A DNA stretch of 64,000 nt from Salipaludibacillus neizhouensis (GCF_002886185.1 NZ_KZ614146.1:749234-813233); one strand, 5' to 3'; counted from the stretch's first letter, positions 26,368-36,441 are shown. Numbers and translations are program-made. Notes: a model not told the origin generated them from the sequence alone.

Positions 26368-26402
26368 AACCGTTAGGAGTAAAACTCTTAACGGTTTTTT
26401 CT
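26368..26402 (+). terminator. Terminator after sleB-ypeB
   Basis: AACCGTTAGGAGT pairs with ACTCTTAACGGTT, one G-U pair, three-base loop, six T. Confidence 0.9.
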
Positions 26403-26407
26403 TGCAA

Positions 26408-26540
26408 GGTATCTTTAAGCCACGTGCATCTAAAGAAATCAGCCCTCCTTTCTAGCAGCACCTAAACGAAATTACAGAGGTGCTACACGGGGTGACAAAA
26501 GCTCACGCTGTATATAATAAAAGACGGGGCGTGTTTTTTA
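26408..26540 (+). repeat. Interspersed structured repeat, copy A
   Basis: Shares blocks with copies B (39.8 kb) and C (46.3 kb) in the same order: GCCACG-GCATC, CCCTCCTTTC, the tract ACGCTGTAT, and the 3' module AAAAGACG. Inner hairpin GCACCT (26458) / AGGTGC (26478). The outer stem is poorly kept and the terminal module is decayed (GGGGCGTGTTTTTT). It fills most of the 362-base gap between ypeB and the PilZ gene. Confidence 0.55.
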
Positions 26541-26689
26541 AAACTAATGTTTCTAATCGGATCATTACACGATTGGTGTCTGAATTTGATATAATTAAGT
26601 AGTAATAGAGCAAGAGATGCAGGAGAATTATTTTTAGTATAGAATGTTACATATCGTGAAGTAAATTGAACAAGGGGAGGAAGGTTCAT

Positions 26690-27355
26690 TTGATTAAAAT
26701 AGGGAATACGATAAATCTTGAATTAAATGATCCAGAGAGTGGAAAAAAAGTTTTTAAAAGTAGAATTTTAGATGCTGAAACAGACAAAATTTATATAGAC
26801 TTCCCTGTAGAGAAAAACTTTCACAAAGCAAGTTTCTTTTTTGAAGGTACACAATTTAGAGTTTGGATACAAGGTAATGATCAGGCTATTTACATGTTTG
26901 ATACAGAAGTTCTCGGTAAATCTAATGGGAAGGTACCGATGCTGATGTTAAGCGATCCAGGGAAGGATTACTATATACGAATTCAACGTCGCCAACATTT
27001 CCGTGTAGACGCGTCTATAGATGTTGCCGTCCATTCTATGCGGGGGGAATTTCAAGCTTTTACTACCGTTAGTGTTGATTTGAGTGGTGGTGGAATGGCA
27101 TTGATTCTTCCTAAAGAACCAACGTTACAGCCGGATCAAAAAATAAATACCTGGCTTTCCCTTCATCATCAGTCAGGAACCATTGAGTATGTTCCAGTGG
27201 TTGCTTCCTTTATACGTGCGATTGAATTTTCTGGACGTTTAAAAGGAATGTTTCAGTTTAGTGAAATAGAAGATACAGAAAGACAAAAAATTGTTCAATT
27301 TTGCTATGAAAAGCAGCTTGAAATGAAGAAAAAAGAAAAAATTTCTAATACGTAA
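26690..27355 (+). CDS. ypfA: PilZ-domain c-di-GMP receptor YpfA (DgrA)
   Basis: Protein of 221 residues with an N-terminal YcgR-like domain (about 1-95) and a C-terminal PilZ domain (about 97-212). The c-di-GMP motifs are intact: RRQHFR with the RxxxR arginines and DLSGGG for D/NxSxxG. In B. subtilis YpfA binds c-di-GMP and inhibits motility through the flagellar motor. TTG 26690 is chosen for GGGGAGGAAGG just upstream and the family N-terminus MIKIG. It precedes cmk, as in B. subtilis. Confidence 0.93.
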   Translation: MIKIGNTINLELNDPESGKKVFKSRILDAETDKIYIDFPVEKNFHKASFFFEGTQFRVWIQGNDQAIYMFDTEVLGKSNGKVPMLMLSDPGKDYYIRIQRRQHFRVDASIDVAVHSMRGEFQAFTTVSVDLSGGGMALILPKEPTLQPDQKINTWLSLHHQSGTIEYVPVVASFIRAIEFSGRLKGMFQFSEIEDTERQKIVQFCYEKQLEMKKKEKISNT

Positions 27356-27473
27356 TCCAAGAAACTATTTTAAAGAAGGTTTTGGAATAAATAGACCGTT
27401 CCCATGTAAATGTGATAATATATGGGGTATATTAACAACATAATTTGTAGTAGTGCTAGAAAGGAAATACAGT

Positions 27474-28157
27474 ATGAATAAAAGAATAAACATAGCTATT
27501 GATGGTCCAGCAGGAGCAGGGAAAAGTACCGTAGCTAAAATGGTTGCTGAAGAGATTTCCTTCATTTATGTTGACACAGGAGCAATGTACCGTGCACTTA
27601 CTTGGTACGCTCTGCAAAATGATTGTAACGTAGATGATGAGCCGGGATTAGTGAATCTCCTTAAAAAAACGGACATTCAACTAATAAATCAAGGCGGCGT
27701 CCTGCATATATATTTAAATAAACAAGATGTCACCGAAGAAATTCGTTCTTCGGAAGTTACCGGTCAGGTTTCCTATGTAGCAAAGCATGGAGAAATTCGA
27801 AAAGAAATGGTAGCAAAACAGCAGCAACTTGCTTTGGCAGGAGGAACTGTTATGGATGGTCGTGATATAGGAACTGCTGTATTGCCTCACGCAGAACTGA
27901 AAATATTTTTAACGGCTACCGTAGAAGAGCGAGCTACACGAAGGCATGAGGAGCTGGTTTCTAAAGGAATTAAATCTGACTATTTATCTTTGAAAAAGCA
28001 AATAGCTCAAAGAGATAAATTAGATTCAGAAAGAGAAGTAGCCCCTTTGAAAAAAGCATCAGATGCAATAGAAATTGATTCGACATCGATGACCATAAAT
28101 GAGGTTGTTGAAGCAATCAATGCCCTTATTGATAAGGGGGATTATAATGTGGAGTAG
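27474..28157 (+). CDS. cmk: Cytidylate kinase
   Basis: CMP/dCMP kinase of 227 residues. ATP loop GPAGAGKST (about 10-18), the CMP-binding DTGAMYRALT, the DGRDIGT motif and the lid ERATRRHEEL are all present. ATG 27474 follows GAAAGGA at eight bases; the seven-residue upstream extension has no support. It overlaps the acyltransferase gene by eleven bases, a conserved pairing. Confidence 0.96.
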   Translation: MNKRINIAIDGPAGAGKSTVAKMVAEEISFIYVDTGAMYRALTWYALQNDCNVDDEPGLVNLLKKTDIQLINQGGVLHIYLNKQDVTEEIRSSEVTGQVSYVAKHGEIRKEMVAKQQQLALAGGTVMDGRDIGTAVLPHAELKIFLTATVEERATRRHEELVSKGIKSDYLSLKKQIAQRDKLDSEREVAPLKKASDAIEIDSTSMTINEVVEAINALIDKGDYNVE

Positions 28158-28734
28158 ATTACACGATTTCGGTAAATTTATTTGCAGAGTCTATTTTCGT
28201 CTTTTTTACCGTGTACTCATTATAGATAAGGATAAGATTCCAGAAAATTCCGGAGTTTTATTGTGCAGTAATCATATTCATTATTTAGATCCACCACTAG
28301 TAGGTGCATTTATTAATAGACAGACGAGATTTATGGCGAAAGCAGAATTGTTTGATGCTCCAATTTTAAAGAGTTTATTACCAAAATTGGGAGCCTTTCC
28401 TATTCGCAGGGGTGGAAGCGACAGACAAGCATTAAGAACTGGCTTAAAGCTTTTAAAAGAAGAAGAACTAATCGGCGTATTTCCAGAAGGTACAAGAAGT
28501 AAAACAAGTGAACTAGGTGAAGGTTTGGCAGGAGTTGGATTTTTTGCACTTCGATCTCAAGCCTATGTTGTACCATGTGCGGTTATTGGTAGCTATAAGT
28601 TATTTTCTACTTTAAAGGTTGTATACGGTGATCCCATAAATATGAGTATACTTAGGGAACAAAAAGCATCTCCAGAAGAAGCAACAAAAGAAATTATGAA
28701 TGGTATTCAATCATTACTAGACCAATCACGATAA
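28147..28734 (+). CDS. plsC: 1-acyl-sn-glycerol-3-phosphate acyltransferase (PlsC)
   Basis: Membrane-associated acyltransferase of 195 residues making phosphatidic acid. Motif I is NHIHYLDPP (HX4D), motif III FPEGTRS, and motif IV VVPCAVIG. ATG 28147 lies within the end of cmk behind AAGGGGGA; the frame extends further upstream but without a ribosome site. With plsY (33.7 kb) and gpsA (34.3 kb) the window has three steps of phospholipid precursor synthesis. Confidence 0.93.
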   Translation: MWSRLHDFGKFICRVYFRLFYRVLIIDKDKIPENSGVLLCSNHIHYLDPPLVGAFINRQTRFMAKAELFDAPILKSLLPKLGAFPIRRGGSDRQALRTGLKLLKEEELIGVFPEGTRSKTSELGEGLAGVGFFALRSQAYVVPCAVIGSYKLFSTLKVVYGDPINMSILREQKASPEEATKEIMNGIQSLLDQSR

Positions 28735-28892
28735 ACGTGTGGATAACGGAGAAGAGGTTTCAGCTAGAAGCCTGAACCTTTAGGTCTTTCTCTTATGACA
28801 AACAGGTAATTTCTTTCACTTATGTGAAAGATGATCATAAATAGCATTTATGGACCCGTATTGTTGATCGGGATTTAGGGAGGTTAATGTCA

Positions 28893-30050
28893 ATGGTAGA
28901 AGAAATGAATAATGAGATGGTTGAGTTCAAAACTTTGTCAGTAGGTGATTTGACAAAGGGAACAGTCGCTAAAGTAGAGGAGAAACAAGCGTTTATTAAT
29001 GTAGGGTATAAAATGGATGGCGTTTTGCCTATCAGTGAACTTTCCAGCCTGCATGTTGAAAAAGTGAGTGATGTTCTTAAGGAAGGCGAAGAGCATGATT
29101 TCAAAGTAATAAAGCTAACGGAAGATGAACTGCTTTTATCCAAACGAGCAGTTTTAGCTGAAAAAGCATGGGATGAAATGGCAGAACGCTTGGAATCAGG
29201 AGATATATTTGAAGCAGAAGTTGCTGATGTAGTAAAAGGCGGTTTAGTAGTTGATGTTGGGGTACGTGGTTTTATTCCGGCTTCTCTCGTCGAACGGCAT
29301 TATGTGGAAGATTTTTCGGATTATCGCGGTAAATCTCTCCGATTAAAAGTTATTGAAATGGATCGCGAAAGAAATAAATTAATTTTATCTCAACGTGCTG
29401 TAATTGATGAAGAAGTAACCGAAAAGAAAAAGCAAACCCTTTCTTCTGTAAAAGAAGGAGAAGTAATTGAAGGAACCGTGCAAAGACTCACTGACTTTGG
29501 GGTGTTTGTTGATATCGGTGGTGTGGATGGATTAGTTCACATTTCTCAAATGGCACATCATCATGTAGAATCTCCATCTGAAATAGTGAGCGAGGGCGAT
29601 ACAGTAAAAGTGAAGGTGCTAGGTGTTGACCCAGATAACGAAAGAATATCTCTGTCCATCAAAGAAACACAACCTGGACCATGGGAGCTAGTTGCTAATG
29701 AAATTAAGCAAGGTGATATTGTGGAAGGAACGGTGAAACGCCTAGTAGCATTTGGTGCGTTTGTTGAAGTTTCTCCTGGAGTCGAAGGACTGGTACACAT
29801 CTCACAAATAGCAAACCGCCATATTGGTACGCCTGGTGAAGTATTAAAAGAAGGAGAAAAGGTTTCAGCGAAGGTTCTTGATGTGAATACAGTCGAGAAA
29901 CGGGTTTCATTAAGTATTCGGATACTTGAGGAAGAACAAGAAGAAAAAATGGAAGCTGAAGCTAAAAAAGAATATCAGAAGCATAATGACAATTCAGGCT
30001 TTTCCTTCGGAGATGTCATTGGTGACCAGTTAGATAAATATAAAAAATAA
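28893..30050 (+). CDS. ypfD: S1 RNA-binding domain protein (ribosomal S1-like, YpfD)
   Basis: Protein of 385 residues with four S1 OB-fold domains (about 14-83, 100-166, 184-254, 270-340) and a charged tail. The last two carry the full signature DGLVHISQ and EGLVHISQ. Firmicutes have this shorter protein in place of the six-domain S1 of E. coli; it is called rpsA or ypfD and is not essential in B. subtilis. ATG 28893 is nine bases from GGGAGG and gives the family N-terminus; ATG 28887 is too close. Confidence 0.92.
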   Translation: MVEEMNNEMVEFKTLSVGDLTKGTVAKVEEKQAFINVGYKMDGVLPISELSSLHVEKVSDVLKEGEEHDFKVIKLTEDELLLSKRAVLAEKAWDEMAERLESGDIFEAEVADVVKGGLVVDVGVRGFIPASLVERHYVEDFSDYRGKSLRLKVIEMDRERNKLILSQRAVIDEEVTEKKKQTLSSVKEGEVIEGTVQRLTDFGVFVDIGGVDGLVHISQMAHHHVESPSEIVSEGDTVKVKVLGVDPDNERISLSIKETQPGPWELVANEIKQGDIVEGTVKRLVAFGAFVEVSPGVEGLVHISQIANRHIGTPGEVLKEGEKVSAKVLDVNTVEKRVSLSIRILEEEQEEKMEAEAKKEYQKHNDNSGFSFGDVIGDQLDKYKK

Positions 30051-30189
30051 TACTTAGCGATCAGAGCCAGGCTGCACCAAGGCTTTTTTTAGCCTTAACT
30101 TGAGATGAGTCGTGCAGGCATGAGCATTTTATTTGGAGCTAAGAAAGTCACTTAAATTCTAATTGTTTTTGAAGATTGAAGGTGGAAAT

Positions 30190-31242
30190 ATGAGTCGTTC
30201 CAAACGTAAGCTTGATCATATAGAACATGCTCTTAGTACTGGACAGAGCAGAGGCACAGGATTAGATGATATACGATTTATACATCAAAGTTTCCCAAAT
30301 ATTAGTGTTGATGAGGTATCACTGTCAACTGAAATCGGCGAGCTATCTACGAGTTCGCCGATTTTTATCAATGCTATGACCGGTGGCGGGGGATCAGCAA
30401 CAGAGAAAATAAATCGAGAGTTAGCTCAATTAGCCAATATGTTTCATATACCAATGGCAGTTGGATCACAAATGGCTGCCATTAAAGATAAGACAGAACA
30501 GCAATCATACAAAGTCGTCAGGCAACAAAATCCCACCGGAATAATCTTTGCAAATCTTGGAAGTGAAGCAAGTGTTGATCAGGCGAAATTTTGTGTAGAT
30601 TTGTTAGAAGCTGATGCTTTGCAAATTCATATGAATGTGATTCAAGAGTTGGTTATGCCTGAAGGGGATCGGAACTTTACAGGAGCTTTGAGAAGAATTG
30701 AGCAAATTTCTAATCAAATTGAAGTTCCGGTTATTGTAAAAGAGGTTGGTTTCGGGATGAGCCGAGAAACCGCTCAGCAATTGAAGGAAATTGGTGTATC
30801 GATAATTGATGTTGGTGGTTTAGGAGGTACAAACTTTTCTTTGATTGAGAATGCTAGAAGAGATGATCCTATGACTAGCTTTGATAATTGGGGAATACCC
30901 ACCGCTGTATCGATTGCAGAGGTCAAGTCTATAGAAAAGCCTGGTGCCATTTTGGCATCAGGAGGCATTCAAAATGCACATGATATTGCAAAAGTAATTG
31001 CTCTTGGTGCCGAATCCGCTGGTATGGCGGGAAATGTTTTAAAATGGATAAGAGATGATGGTATTGATCGAACGATCGTTCATGTGGAATCAATGCTTAA
31101 TGAGCTGCGTTTTATTATGACTGCTCTAGGTGTTCGTTCGATTCAGGAACTTCAGAAAAGCTCTATTCTTATTTCCGGCCGCACAAAAGAGTGGCTTGTT
31201 GAACGGAGAATTGATACAACTACATATGCAAATCGAAGGTAA
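30190..31242 (+). CDS. fni: Type 2 isopentenyl-diphosphate isomerase
   Basis: FMN- and NADPH-dependent isomerase of 350 residues that interconverts IPP and DMAPP. Seen: RKLDHIEHAL at the N-terminus, NAMTGGGG, MAVGSQMAA, QIHMNVIQE-like segment, IVKEVGFGMS with the flavin-contacting lysine, and the glycine-rich FMN-phosphate loops VGGLGGTNF and ASGGI. ATG 30190 follows AAGGTGG. It supplies precursors for the heptaprenyl chain made by HepST. Confidence 0.95.
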   Translation: MSRSKRKLDHIEHALSTGQSRGTGLDDIRFIHQSFPNISVDEVSLSTEIGELSTSSPIFINAMTGGGGSATEKINRELAQLANMFHIPMAVGSQMAAIKDKTEQQSYKVVRQQNPTGIIFANLGSEASVDQAKFCVDLLEADALQIHMNVIQELVMPEGDRNFTGALRRIEQISNQIEVPVIVKEVGFGMSRETAQQLKEIGVSIIDVGGLGGTNFSLIENARRDDPMTSFDNWGIPTAVSIAEVKSIEKPGAILASGGIQNAHDIAKVIALGAESAGMAGNVLKWIRDDGIDRTIVHVESMLNELRFIMTALGVRSIQELQKSSILISGRTKEWLVERRIDTTTYANRR

Positions 31243-31247
31243 TGTCT

Positions 31248-31287
31248 GAGGGGTTGAAAAAGTCAATGTATACTTTTTTAGACCCTC
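31248..31287 (+). terminator. Terminator after fni
   Basis: GAGGG..AAAAAGT pairs with ACTTTTT..CCCTC, a long stem with G-U pairs and one mismatch, eight-base loop. No T-run lies after the stem, so efficiency is uncertain. Confidence 0.5.
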
Positions 31288-31474
31288 AATATCATGCTGT
31301 TGTTGGATTGTCCCCCGATATTATGCGGTCAGCTTACGTGAACTAAATGCACGTTGACCATCTTCTTACGCTTTCCTGCTGGTTTTTCACTCTAAAGGAT
31401 AAATGACCACCTAATAGGTTTAGATCTGTATTTTTTCGGTGAAACTGCTCTTAAAAGAAAGGAGCAGGGAAGAC

Positions 31475-32092
31475 ATGGATGGAATATTGTTTTATTGGGT
31501 CGGCTGGATGTATATTATTACTGTTTCATTTTTATTAGATGGCAAGTATCCTAGAATGTATTTGGTGACTATTGGATTTATTACGATTATTTTATCTACA
31601 ATAACTTACGGTAATCATTTATTCGAATGGAATTTTGCGTATCTTCCGTTTTTGTTCATCTGTTTAGGCAGAATTAAATACTTAACTGCAGTCCAAATGA
31701 TTTATGGATATGGCTTAAGTGCAATCATAACTATTTGGTTTTTAACGATTCACCGGCTAACTTTTCTTGAACCAGTATGGCTGTTCACTGAACCCGAATG
31801 GATTATCGCAGGAGTTTCCGTGATTCTTCTAGTTATATTTGCACGTGGGATTCAGCTCCGTCTTTTTATATTGTTGATTGGGGTTTTCCAAGGGTTAACC
31901 TTGTCCAAGATAGCTACCCATCTAAATAATGAAGCTGGGAACTGGCCTTTTTACGGATTTACTAGTATGACGGTGTTAGAGATTTTAGCAATGTCTTTGC
32001 TATGTATAACCGTTTGGAGTTGGTTAGAAAATATAGCGATTTCGCTTAAGGAAACGGTTGTTTTGTCTAAGCCGACAGTACAAGGTAGATAG
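31475..32092 (+). CDS. yphA: YphA-like membrane protein
   Basis: Membrane protein of 205 residues with about six hydrophobic segments and no recognisable enzymatic motif. Position between fni and der and the N-terminus (MDGILFYWVGW) match YphA of B. subtilis. ATG 31475 is ten bases from GGAG; GTG 31439 would add 12 residues without a ribosome site. Function unknown. Confidence 0.78.
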   Translation: MDGILFYWVGWMYIITVSFLLDGKYPRMYLVTIGFITIILSTITYGNHLFEWNFAYLPFLFICLGRIKYLTAVQMIYGYGLSAIITIWFLTIHRLTFLEPVWLFTEPEWIIAGVSVILLVIFARGIQLRLFILLIGVFQGLTLSKIATHLNNEAGNWPFYGFTSMTVLEILAMSLLCITVWSWLENIAISLKETVVLSKPTVQGR

Positions 32093-32335
32093 ATCGCTAT
32101 AATAGAATAAATTGGTTGTCTAGAGCCGAGTTTTCCTTTATATGAAAAATACAAGCTTTTAAAAAGAGGTCTACCGATCTGAAATCAATAACAATTTTAA
32201 GTTACGAAAAATAAAAAATTTAAACTCTTTAATATATATTTATTGGCGTATGTCGAATGGAAGGTTTCTTTTCATGAAACTGCAACGTATAATAGATAAA
32301 GTATGTATTTAAAAGACGAAAGCGAGGAAAATACT

Positions 32336-33652
32336 GTGCCAAAACCAGTATTAGCCATTGTTGGAAGACCTAACGTTGGTAAGTCAACAATTTTTAACAG
32401 GATAGTAGGAGAACGAATAGCAATAGTTGAGGATAAGCCAGGTGTAACTAGAGACAGAATTTACAGCTCAGGTGAATGGCTTGAACATGAATTTTTTGTT
32501 ATTGATACAGGTGGTATTGAAATAAGTGACGAGCCATTATTAGGGCAAATGAGAGCTCAGGCTGAACTTGCCATACAGGAAGCAGATGTAATTTGTTTTG
32601 TTGTAAACGGCAGAGAAGGGTTGACGGCAGCTGATGAAGAGGTATCACAAATACTTCAAAGGTCTAAAAAGCCAGTAGTAATTGGCGTAAATAAAATGGA
32701 CGACCATTCGATGCATGAAAAGATTTATGAATTTTACAGTTTGGGAATAGGCGACCCACTTCCAATCTCCGGATCTCATGGTTTAGGAATAGGAGATTTG
32801 CTAGATCATTTGGCGACCCACTTTCCAAAAGACATAGAGGACAAATATGATGAGTCAACGATTCGTATGAGTCTAATTGGACGTCCTAATGTTGGGAAGT
32901 CTTCGCTAGTAAATGCTATTTTGGGGGAAGAAAGAGTTATTGTAAGCGACATTCCTGGAACGACAAGAGATGCGATTGATACTCCCTTCACTAAAGATGA
33001 CCAAGAATACGTGGTCATCGATACAGCAGGTATGAGGAAGCGTGGTAAAGTATATGAGTCCACGGAGAAATATAGCGTCTTAAGAGCTTTGAAAGCAATA
33101 GAGAGATCGAATGTTGTTCTTTGTGTAATAAATGCAGAAGAAGGTATTATCGAGCAGGATAAGAAAATTGCAGGTTACGCTCATGAAGCTGGTAGAGCAG
33201 TTGTGATTGTTGTAAATAAATGGGACGCAGTTGAAAAAGACGATAAAACGATGAGAGAATTTGAGCAAAAAATAAGGGATCATTTCTTATACTTAAGTTA
33301 CGCGCCAATCTTATTTTTATCTGCGAAAACAAAACGACGGGTCCAGCACTTGCTACCGGTTGTAAATGAAGTGATGGAGTCACATAATCTTCGAGTTCAA
33401 ACGCATGTATTAAACGACGTAGTTGTTGATGCAGTGACGATGAATCCAACACCTACTGATCATGGTGGACGAAGACTTAGAATTAAATATACGACACAAG
33501 TTTCTGTTGCGCCACCTACATTTATTTTATTTGTTAATGATCCAGAACTTCTTCACTTTTCTTATCGTAGATATTTGGAAAATAAAATTCGAGAAGCGTT
33601 TGGATTTATCGGAACACCAATTCATATTATGGCAAGAAAGAAAAACGATTAA
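32336..33652 (+). CDS. der: Ribosome biogenesis GTPase Der (EngA)
   Basis: Essential GTPase of 438 residues for 50S subunit maturation. Two tandem G domains, each with GRPNVGKS (about 10-17 and 183-190), DTGGI / DTAGM and NKMD / NKWD, and a C-terminal KH-like domain (about 350-435). GTG 32336 is preferred: GAGG eight bases upstream and the family start [15 protein letters not shown] 32303 would add an unrelated 11-residue leader. A TATAAT at 32288 suggests a promoter just upstream. Confidence 0.95.
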   Translation: MPKPVLAIVGRPNVGKSTIFNRIVGERIAIVEDKPGVTRDRIYSSGEWLEHEFFVIDTGGIEISDEPLLGQMRAQAELAIQEADVICFVVNGREGLTAADEEVSQILQRSKKPVVIGVNKMDDHSMHEKIYEFYSLGIGDPLPISGSHGLGIGDLLDHLATHFPKDIEDKYDESTIRMSLIGRPNVGKSSLVNAILGEERVIVSDIPGTTRDAIDTPFTKDDQEYVVIDTAGMRKRGKVYESTEKYSVLRALKAIERSNVVLCVINAEEGIIEQDKKIAGYAHEAGRAVVIVVNKWDAVEKDDKTMREFEQKIRDHFLYLSYAPILFLSAKTKRRVQHLLPVVNEVMESHNLRVQTHVLNDVVVDAVTMNPTPTDHGGRRLRIKYTTQVSVAPPTFILFVNDPELLHFSYRRYLENKIREAFGFIGTPIHIMARKKND

Positions 33653-33710
33653 CCGATAGGAATCTGACTTTCGAAATACTCTCTATTAATAAAGTGGGAG
33701 GAGGGATGTT

Positions 33711-34337
33711 ATGCTGACAGCTCTTGCAATCATCTTATCGTATCTGGTAGGATCTATTAGTTTTAGTTATGAAATAGGAAAGCAACTGCGAAAGTTAGAT
33801 ATTAGGGAACATGGAAGTGGAAATGCAGGTGCAACAAATACATTAAGAGTAATGGGAATTGGGCCTGCTATTGTTGTTTTATTATTAGATGCCGGGAAAG
33901 GCATTGGGGCAGTCTTTCTAGGCTTTTATCTTTCAGGTGGTTCTCCAGTCATTGCGGCCACTAGCGGTTTAGCAGCGATACTAGGGCACAATTGGCCTGT
34001 TTATTATGGGTTTAGAGGCGGTAAAGGTGTTGCAACAACAATTGGTGTTTTAGCAACACTAGTTATTTTCCCTGCCCTAATAGCAGGTGCAGTAGCTATA
34101 GGCGCAATCATTTTCACGAGATATGTGTCTTTAGGCTCTTTAATTTTTATGATTGGTACGACGTTGATTACTGCTATTTTTTATAATTATTTTGAATACC
34201 CTTTTTATTATGTGTACTTTTTAATATTTATTACTTTGTTATCTATTTGGCGACATAGGCTGAACATTGAACGATTGCTCAGCAAAACTGAAAGTAAACT
34301 AGGAGAAAAAGCACAAGCAAAACAGGGGGAGGCGTAA
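33711..34337 (+). CDS. plsY: Glycerol-3-phosphate acyltransferase PlsY
   Basis: Integral membrane enzyme of 208 residues that transfers an acyl group from acyl-phosphate to glycerol-3-phosphate. Family motifs: SGNAGATNTLR (motif 1), FRGGKGVAT (motif 2, glycine-rich phosphate loop) and IWRHRLNI near the C-terminus (motif 3). About five membrane helices. gpsA, which makes its substrate, follows two bases later. Confidence 0.96.
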   Translation: MLTALAIILSYLVGSISFSYEIGKQLRKLDIREHGSGNAGATNTLRVMGIGPAIVVLLLDAGKGIGAVFLGFYLSGGSPVIAATSGLAAILGHNWPVYYGFRGGKGVATTIGVLATLVIFPALIAGAVAIGAIIFTRYVSLGSLIFMIGTTLITAIFYNYFEYPFYYVYFLIFITLLSIWRHRLNIERLLSKTESKLGEKAQAKQGEA

Positions 34338-34339
34338 CA

Positions 34340-35389
34340 ATGTCAAAAGTTGCTGTTTTAGGATCAGGTAGTTGGGGAACTGCTTTATCACTTGTATTAG
34401 GAGATAATAATCACGAAGTAAGACTATGGGGAAGATCACAGGAACAGGTAGATGAGATTAATGATAACCGGTGTAATGTAAGATATCTACCTGATGTAAA
34501 GCTCCCTGATAATATTCATGCATTCACGGATCTTTCGAATACTTTAGAAAATGTAGAAGTAGTCGTATTAGTGGTACCAACGAAGGCCATGAGAGAAGTG
34601 CTTAAAGAAGTAACCAAATACTTGAGTGTACCCGTTTTATTTGTTCACGCTAGTAAAGGTATTGAACCAGAGACACACTTACGTGTTTCAGAAATTATTG
34701 AAGAAGAAATTCCTCAGGAGCAAAGGACTTCTATTGCTGTATTATCTGGTCCAAGTCATGCTGAAGAAGTCTCAAGACGACAACCTACTACGGTTACTTG
34801 CTCCTCATTAGATATGAATAGCGCAGAAAGGGTTCAAGATTTATTTATGAACTCTGTTTTTCGTGTGTACACGAACCCGGACTTAATTGGCGTCGAGATA
34901 GGCGGCTCACTGAAGAATATTATTGCAATTGGTGCTGGAATGACGAATGGTTTAGGATTTGGAGACAATGCGAAAGCTGCGTTAATGACTCGAGGCTTAG
35001 CTGAAATTGCGCGTTTAGGCATGAAATTGGGAGCTAATCCATTAACGTTTGCAGGTTTAACAGGCTTGGGGGACTTAATTGTCACCTGTACGAGTGTACA
35101 TAGTAGAAATTGGCGCGCTGGGAATATGCTCGGTAAAGGAAAAACATTAGAGGAAGTGTTAGATGAGATGGGTATGGTGGTCGAAGGAATTAGGACGACA
35201 AAAGCCACTTACCAACTTGCAGAACAAACAGGCGTGGACATGCCAATTACAAAAGAATTATATCAAGTATTATTTCATGATAAAACACCGGAAGATGCAG
35301 TAACTGAACTTATGGGCAGGGTGAAGAAACATGAAGTAGAAGATTTAAAGTTTGGTGACGGAGACCCACTTAATCATTTAGAACCCTGA
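34340..35389 (+). CDS. gpsA: Glycerol-3-phosphate dehydrogenase [NAD(P)+]
   Basis: Enzyme of 349 residues reducing dihydroxyacetone phosphate to glycerol-3-phosphate for phospholipids. Nucleotide loop GSGSWGTAL (about 8-16), SKGIEP, GPSHAEEV, the catalytic lysine in GGSLKNIIAIG and GLGDLIVTC. Start after GGGGGAGGCG. Forms a two-gene unit with plsY. Confidence 0.97.
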   Translation: MSKVAVLGSGSWGTALSLVLGDNNHEVRLWGRSQEQVDEINDNRCNVRYLPDVKLPDNIHAFTDLSNTLENVEVVVLVVPTKAMREVLKEVTKYLSVPVLFVHASKGIEPETHLRVSEIIEEEIPQEQRTSIAVLSGPSHAEEVSRRQPTTVTCSSLDMNSAERVQDLFMNSVFRVYTNPDLIGVEIGGSLKNIIAIGAGMTNGLGFGDNAKAALMTRGLAEIARLGMKLGANPLTFAGLTGLGDLIVTCTSVHSRNWRAGNMLGKGKTLEEVLDEMGMVVEGIRTTKATYQLAEQTGVDMPITKELYQVLFHDKTPEDAVTELMGRVKKHEVEDLKFGDGDPLNHLEP

Positions 35390-35458
35390 TTTTTGCTCTC
35401 ACCTTTTTTCCTCCAATGCATAATTTAGCATTATAGGTTTGTAGGAGGAGGGATAAGA

Positions 35459-35728
35459 GTGGAAGAAGGAAAAAATCACTCGATTTTTGATCAGTTAGAA
35501 GGTAAAACAAATGTTAAGCAACAAGACTTATTTAACTTAGCACAATCCGTTAACCAAAAAGATTTATCTAAAGAGGAAAATGTGCGACAGCTCATCCATC
35601 AAGTTGCGACTGTAGCAAATGTACCAGTATCGAAAGAAAAAGAAGATGAGTTAGTTAGAGCAATAACTAATAATGAAGTACCTATGGATTTTGGTTCGTT
35701 AGCCAAAATGTTTCAAAAGACTAAATAA
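35459..35728 (+). CDS. Stage VI sporulation protein F-like protein
   Basis: Protein of 89 residues matching the SpoVIF family pattern: FDQLEGKTNVKQQDLFNLA at the N-terminus and a C-terminal PMDFGSLAKMF. SpoVIF in B. subtilis (at a different locus) is needed for late coat assembly and GerE activity; copies next to gpsA are common in Bacillaceae. GTG start seven bases after a strong GGAGGAGGG. Terminator downstream. Whether this is SpoVIF itself or a paralogue cannot be told here. Confidence 0.75.
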   Translation: MEEGKNHSIFDQLEGKTNVKQQDLFNLAQSVNQKDLSKEENVRQLIHQVATVANVPVSKEKEDELVRAITNNEVPMDFGSLAKMFQKTK

Positions 35729-35833
35729 AGTTAGGCTTTCATATCAATCAAAATCGTGATAGCTAGCATATATTGAAATAGTAAGTGCATGGCTGTTAAA
35801 TGATGAAGTCTAGGCAGTATTTAGTCATAGAAG

Positions 35834-35866
35834 ACTGGAGAAAAGGCCCCTTTTCTTCAGTTTTTT
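35834..35866 (+). terminator. Terminator after the SpoVIF-like gene
   Basis: ACTGGAGAAAAGG pairs with CCTTTTCTTCAGT (one G-U), two-base loop, then six T. The rest of the 472-base gap up to yphE holds the partial GC-rich element at 35883 and no gene. Confidence 0.88.
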
Positions 35867-35882
35867 GTTTAATTTATGAGCT

Positions 35883-35912
35883 GAGGGGGGCGAATCCGCT
35901 CTAGGTGGACGC
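35883..35912 (+). repeat. Truncated copy of the GC-rich intergenic element
   Basis: The first 30 bases of the 21.4 kb element (CGAATCCGCTCTAGG core) with three or so mismatches, then abrupt loss of similarity. Only the left end is kept. Confidence 0.55.
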
Positions 35913-36200
35913 AATGAAGTAACAAAATAGAAAAAAAGACATTAGGTTTAAGTCAGTAATAGAGTTTTAACAATTACAAATTGGGTTAAGTAAGACGAGC
36001 CCACATTACATAGGGTATTACCAGTTCAAAAAGAATTCTTTTAACATGCATTTTAGGATGAAGCTATGCTATAATTATGCAGAATTTAGAAGAAACGTTT
36101 AATATTCTTGGTTACTGAGTAAATATATTGGGCTTATCAGTAGATGGTTCTTTTTTCTAATGCTTATTTCGTAACCTGGGATAAAATAGGGGGAAATATT

Positions 36201-36404
36201 ATGTTTGAAGATCCATTAATGAAAATGTGGGTATCTTTTATCGGGATGGCCCTAATGACAGTGTCAGTTATCGTCACTGTTTTTACTAAAGAAAAGCTTT
36301 CTGGCTTTTTGAGATATTTTTTCTTGACGATAAGTTTTATTTGTATAATAATTTCTGGGATCATTATCGTGCTTGTAGTTTTTACAGGACCAGCCCCGGA
36401 ATAA
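36201..36404 (+). CDS. yphE: YphE, DUF2768 membrane protein
   Basis: Protein of 67 residues with two membrane helices (about 8-27 and 37-60) and a short charged turn, KEKLSG, between them. The closing FTGPAPE and the position before yphF match B. subtilis YphE (DUF2768). ATG 36201 follows AGGGGGAAA; the 19-residue upstream extension has no ribosome site. Function unknown; in B. subtilis this region is sporulation-linked. Confidence 0.85.
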   Translation: MFEDPLMKMWVSFIGMALMTVSVIVTVFTKEKLSGFLRYFFLTISFICIIISGIIIVLVVFTGPAPE

Positions 36405-36441
36405 TAGAAAAATTTATGTTGGATAAGGGTAGGGATCGTTT

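Noticed and set aside
26483-26689. Minus-strand open frame within repeat copy A and the ypfA leader
   Set aside because: No conserved protein pattern, and it covers the structured repeat; non-coding explanation preferred.
28813-28830. CTTTCAC/GTGAAAG hairpin before ypfD as a riboswitch or leader
   Set aside because: A single 7-bp stem without conserved riboswitch features or T-run.
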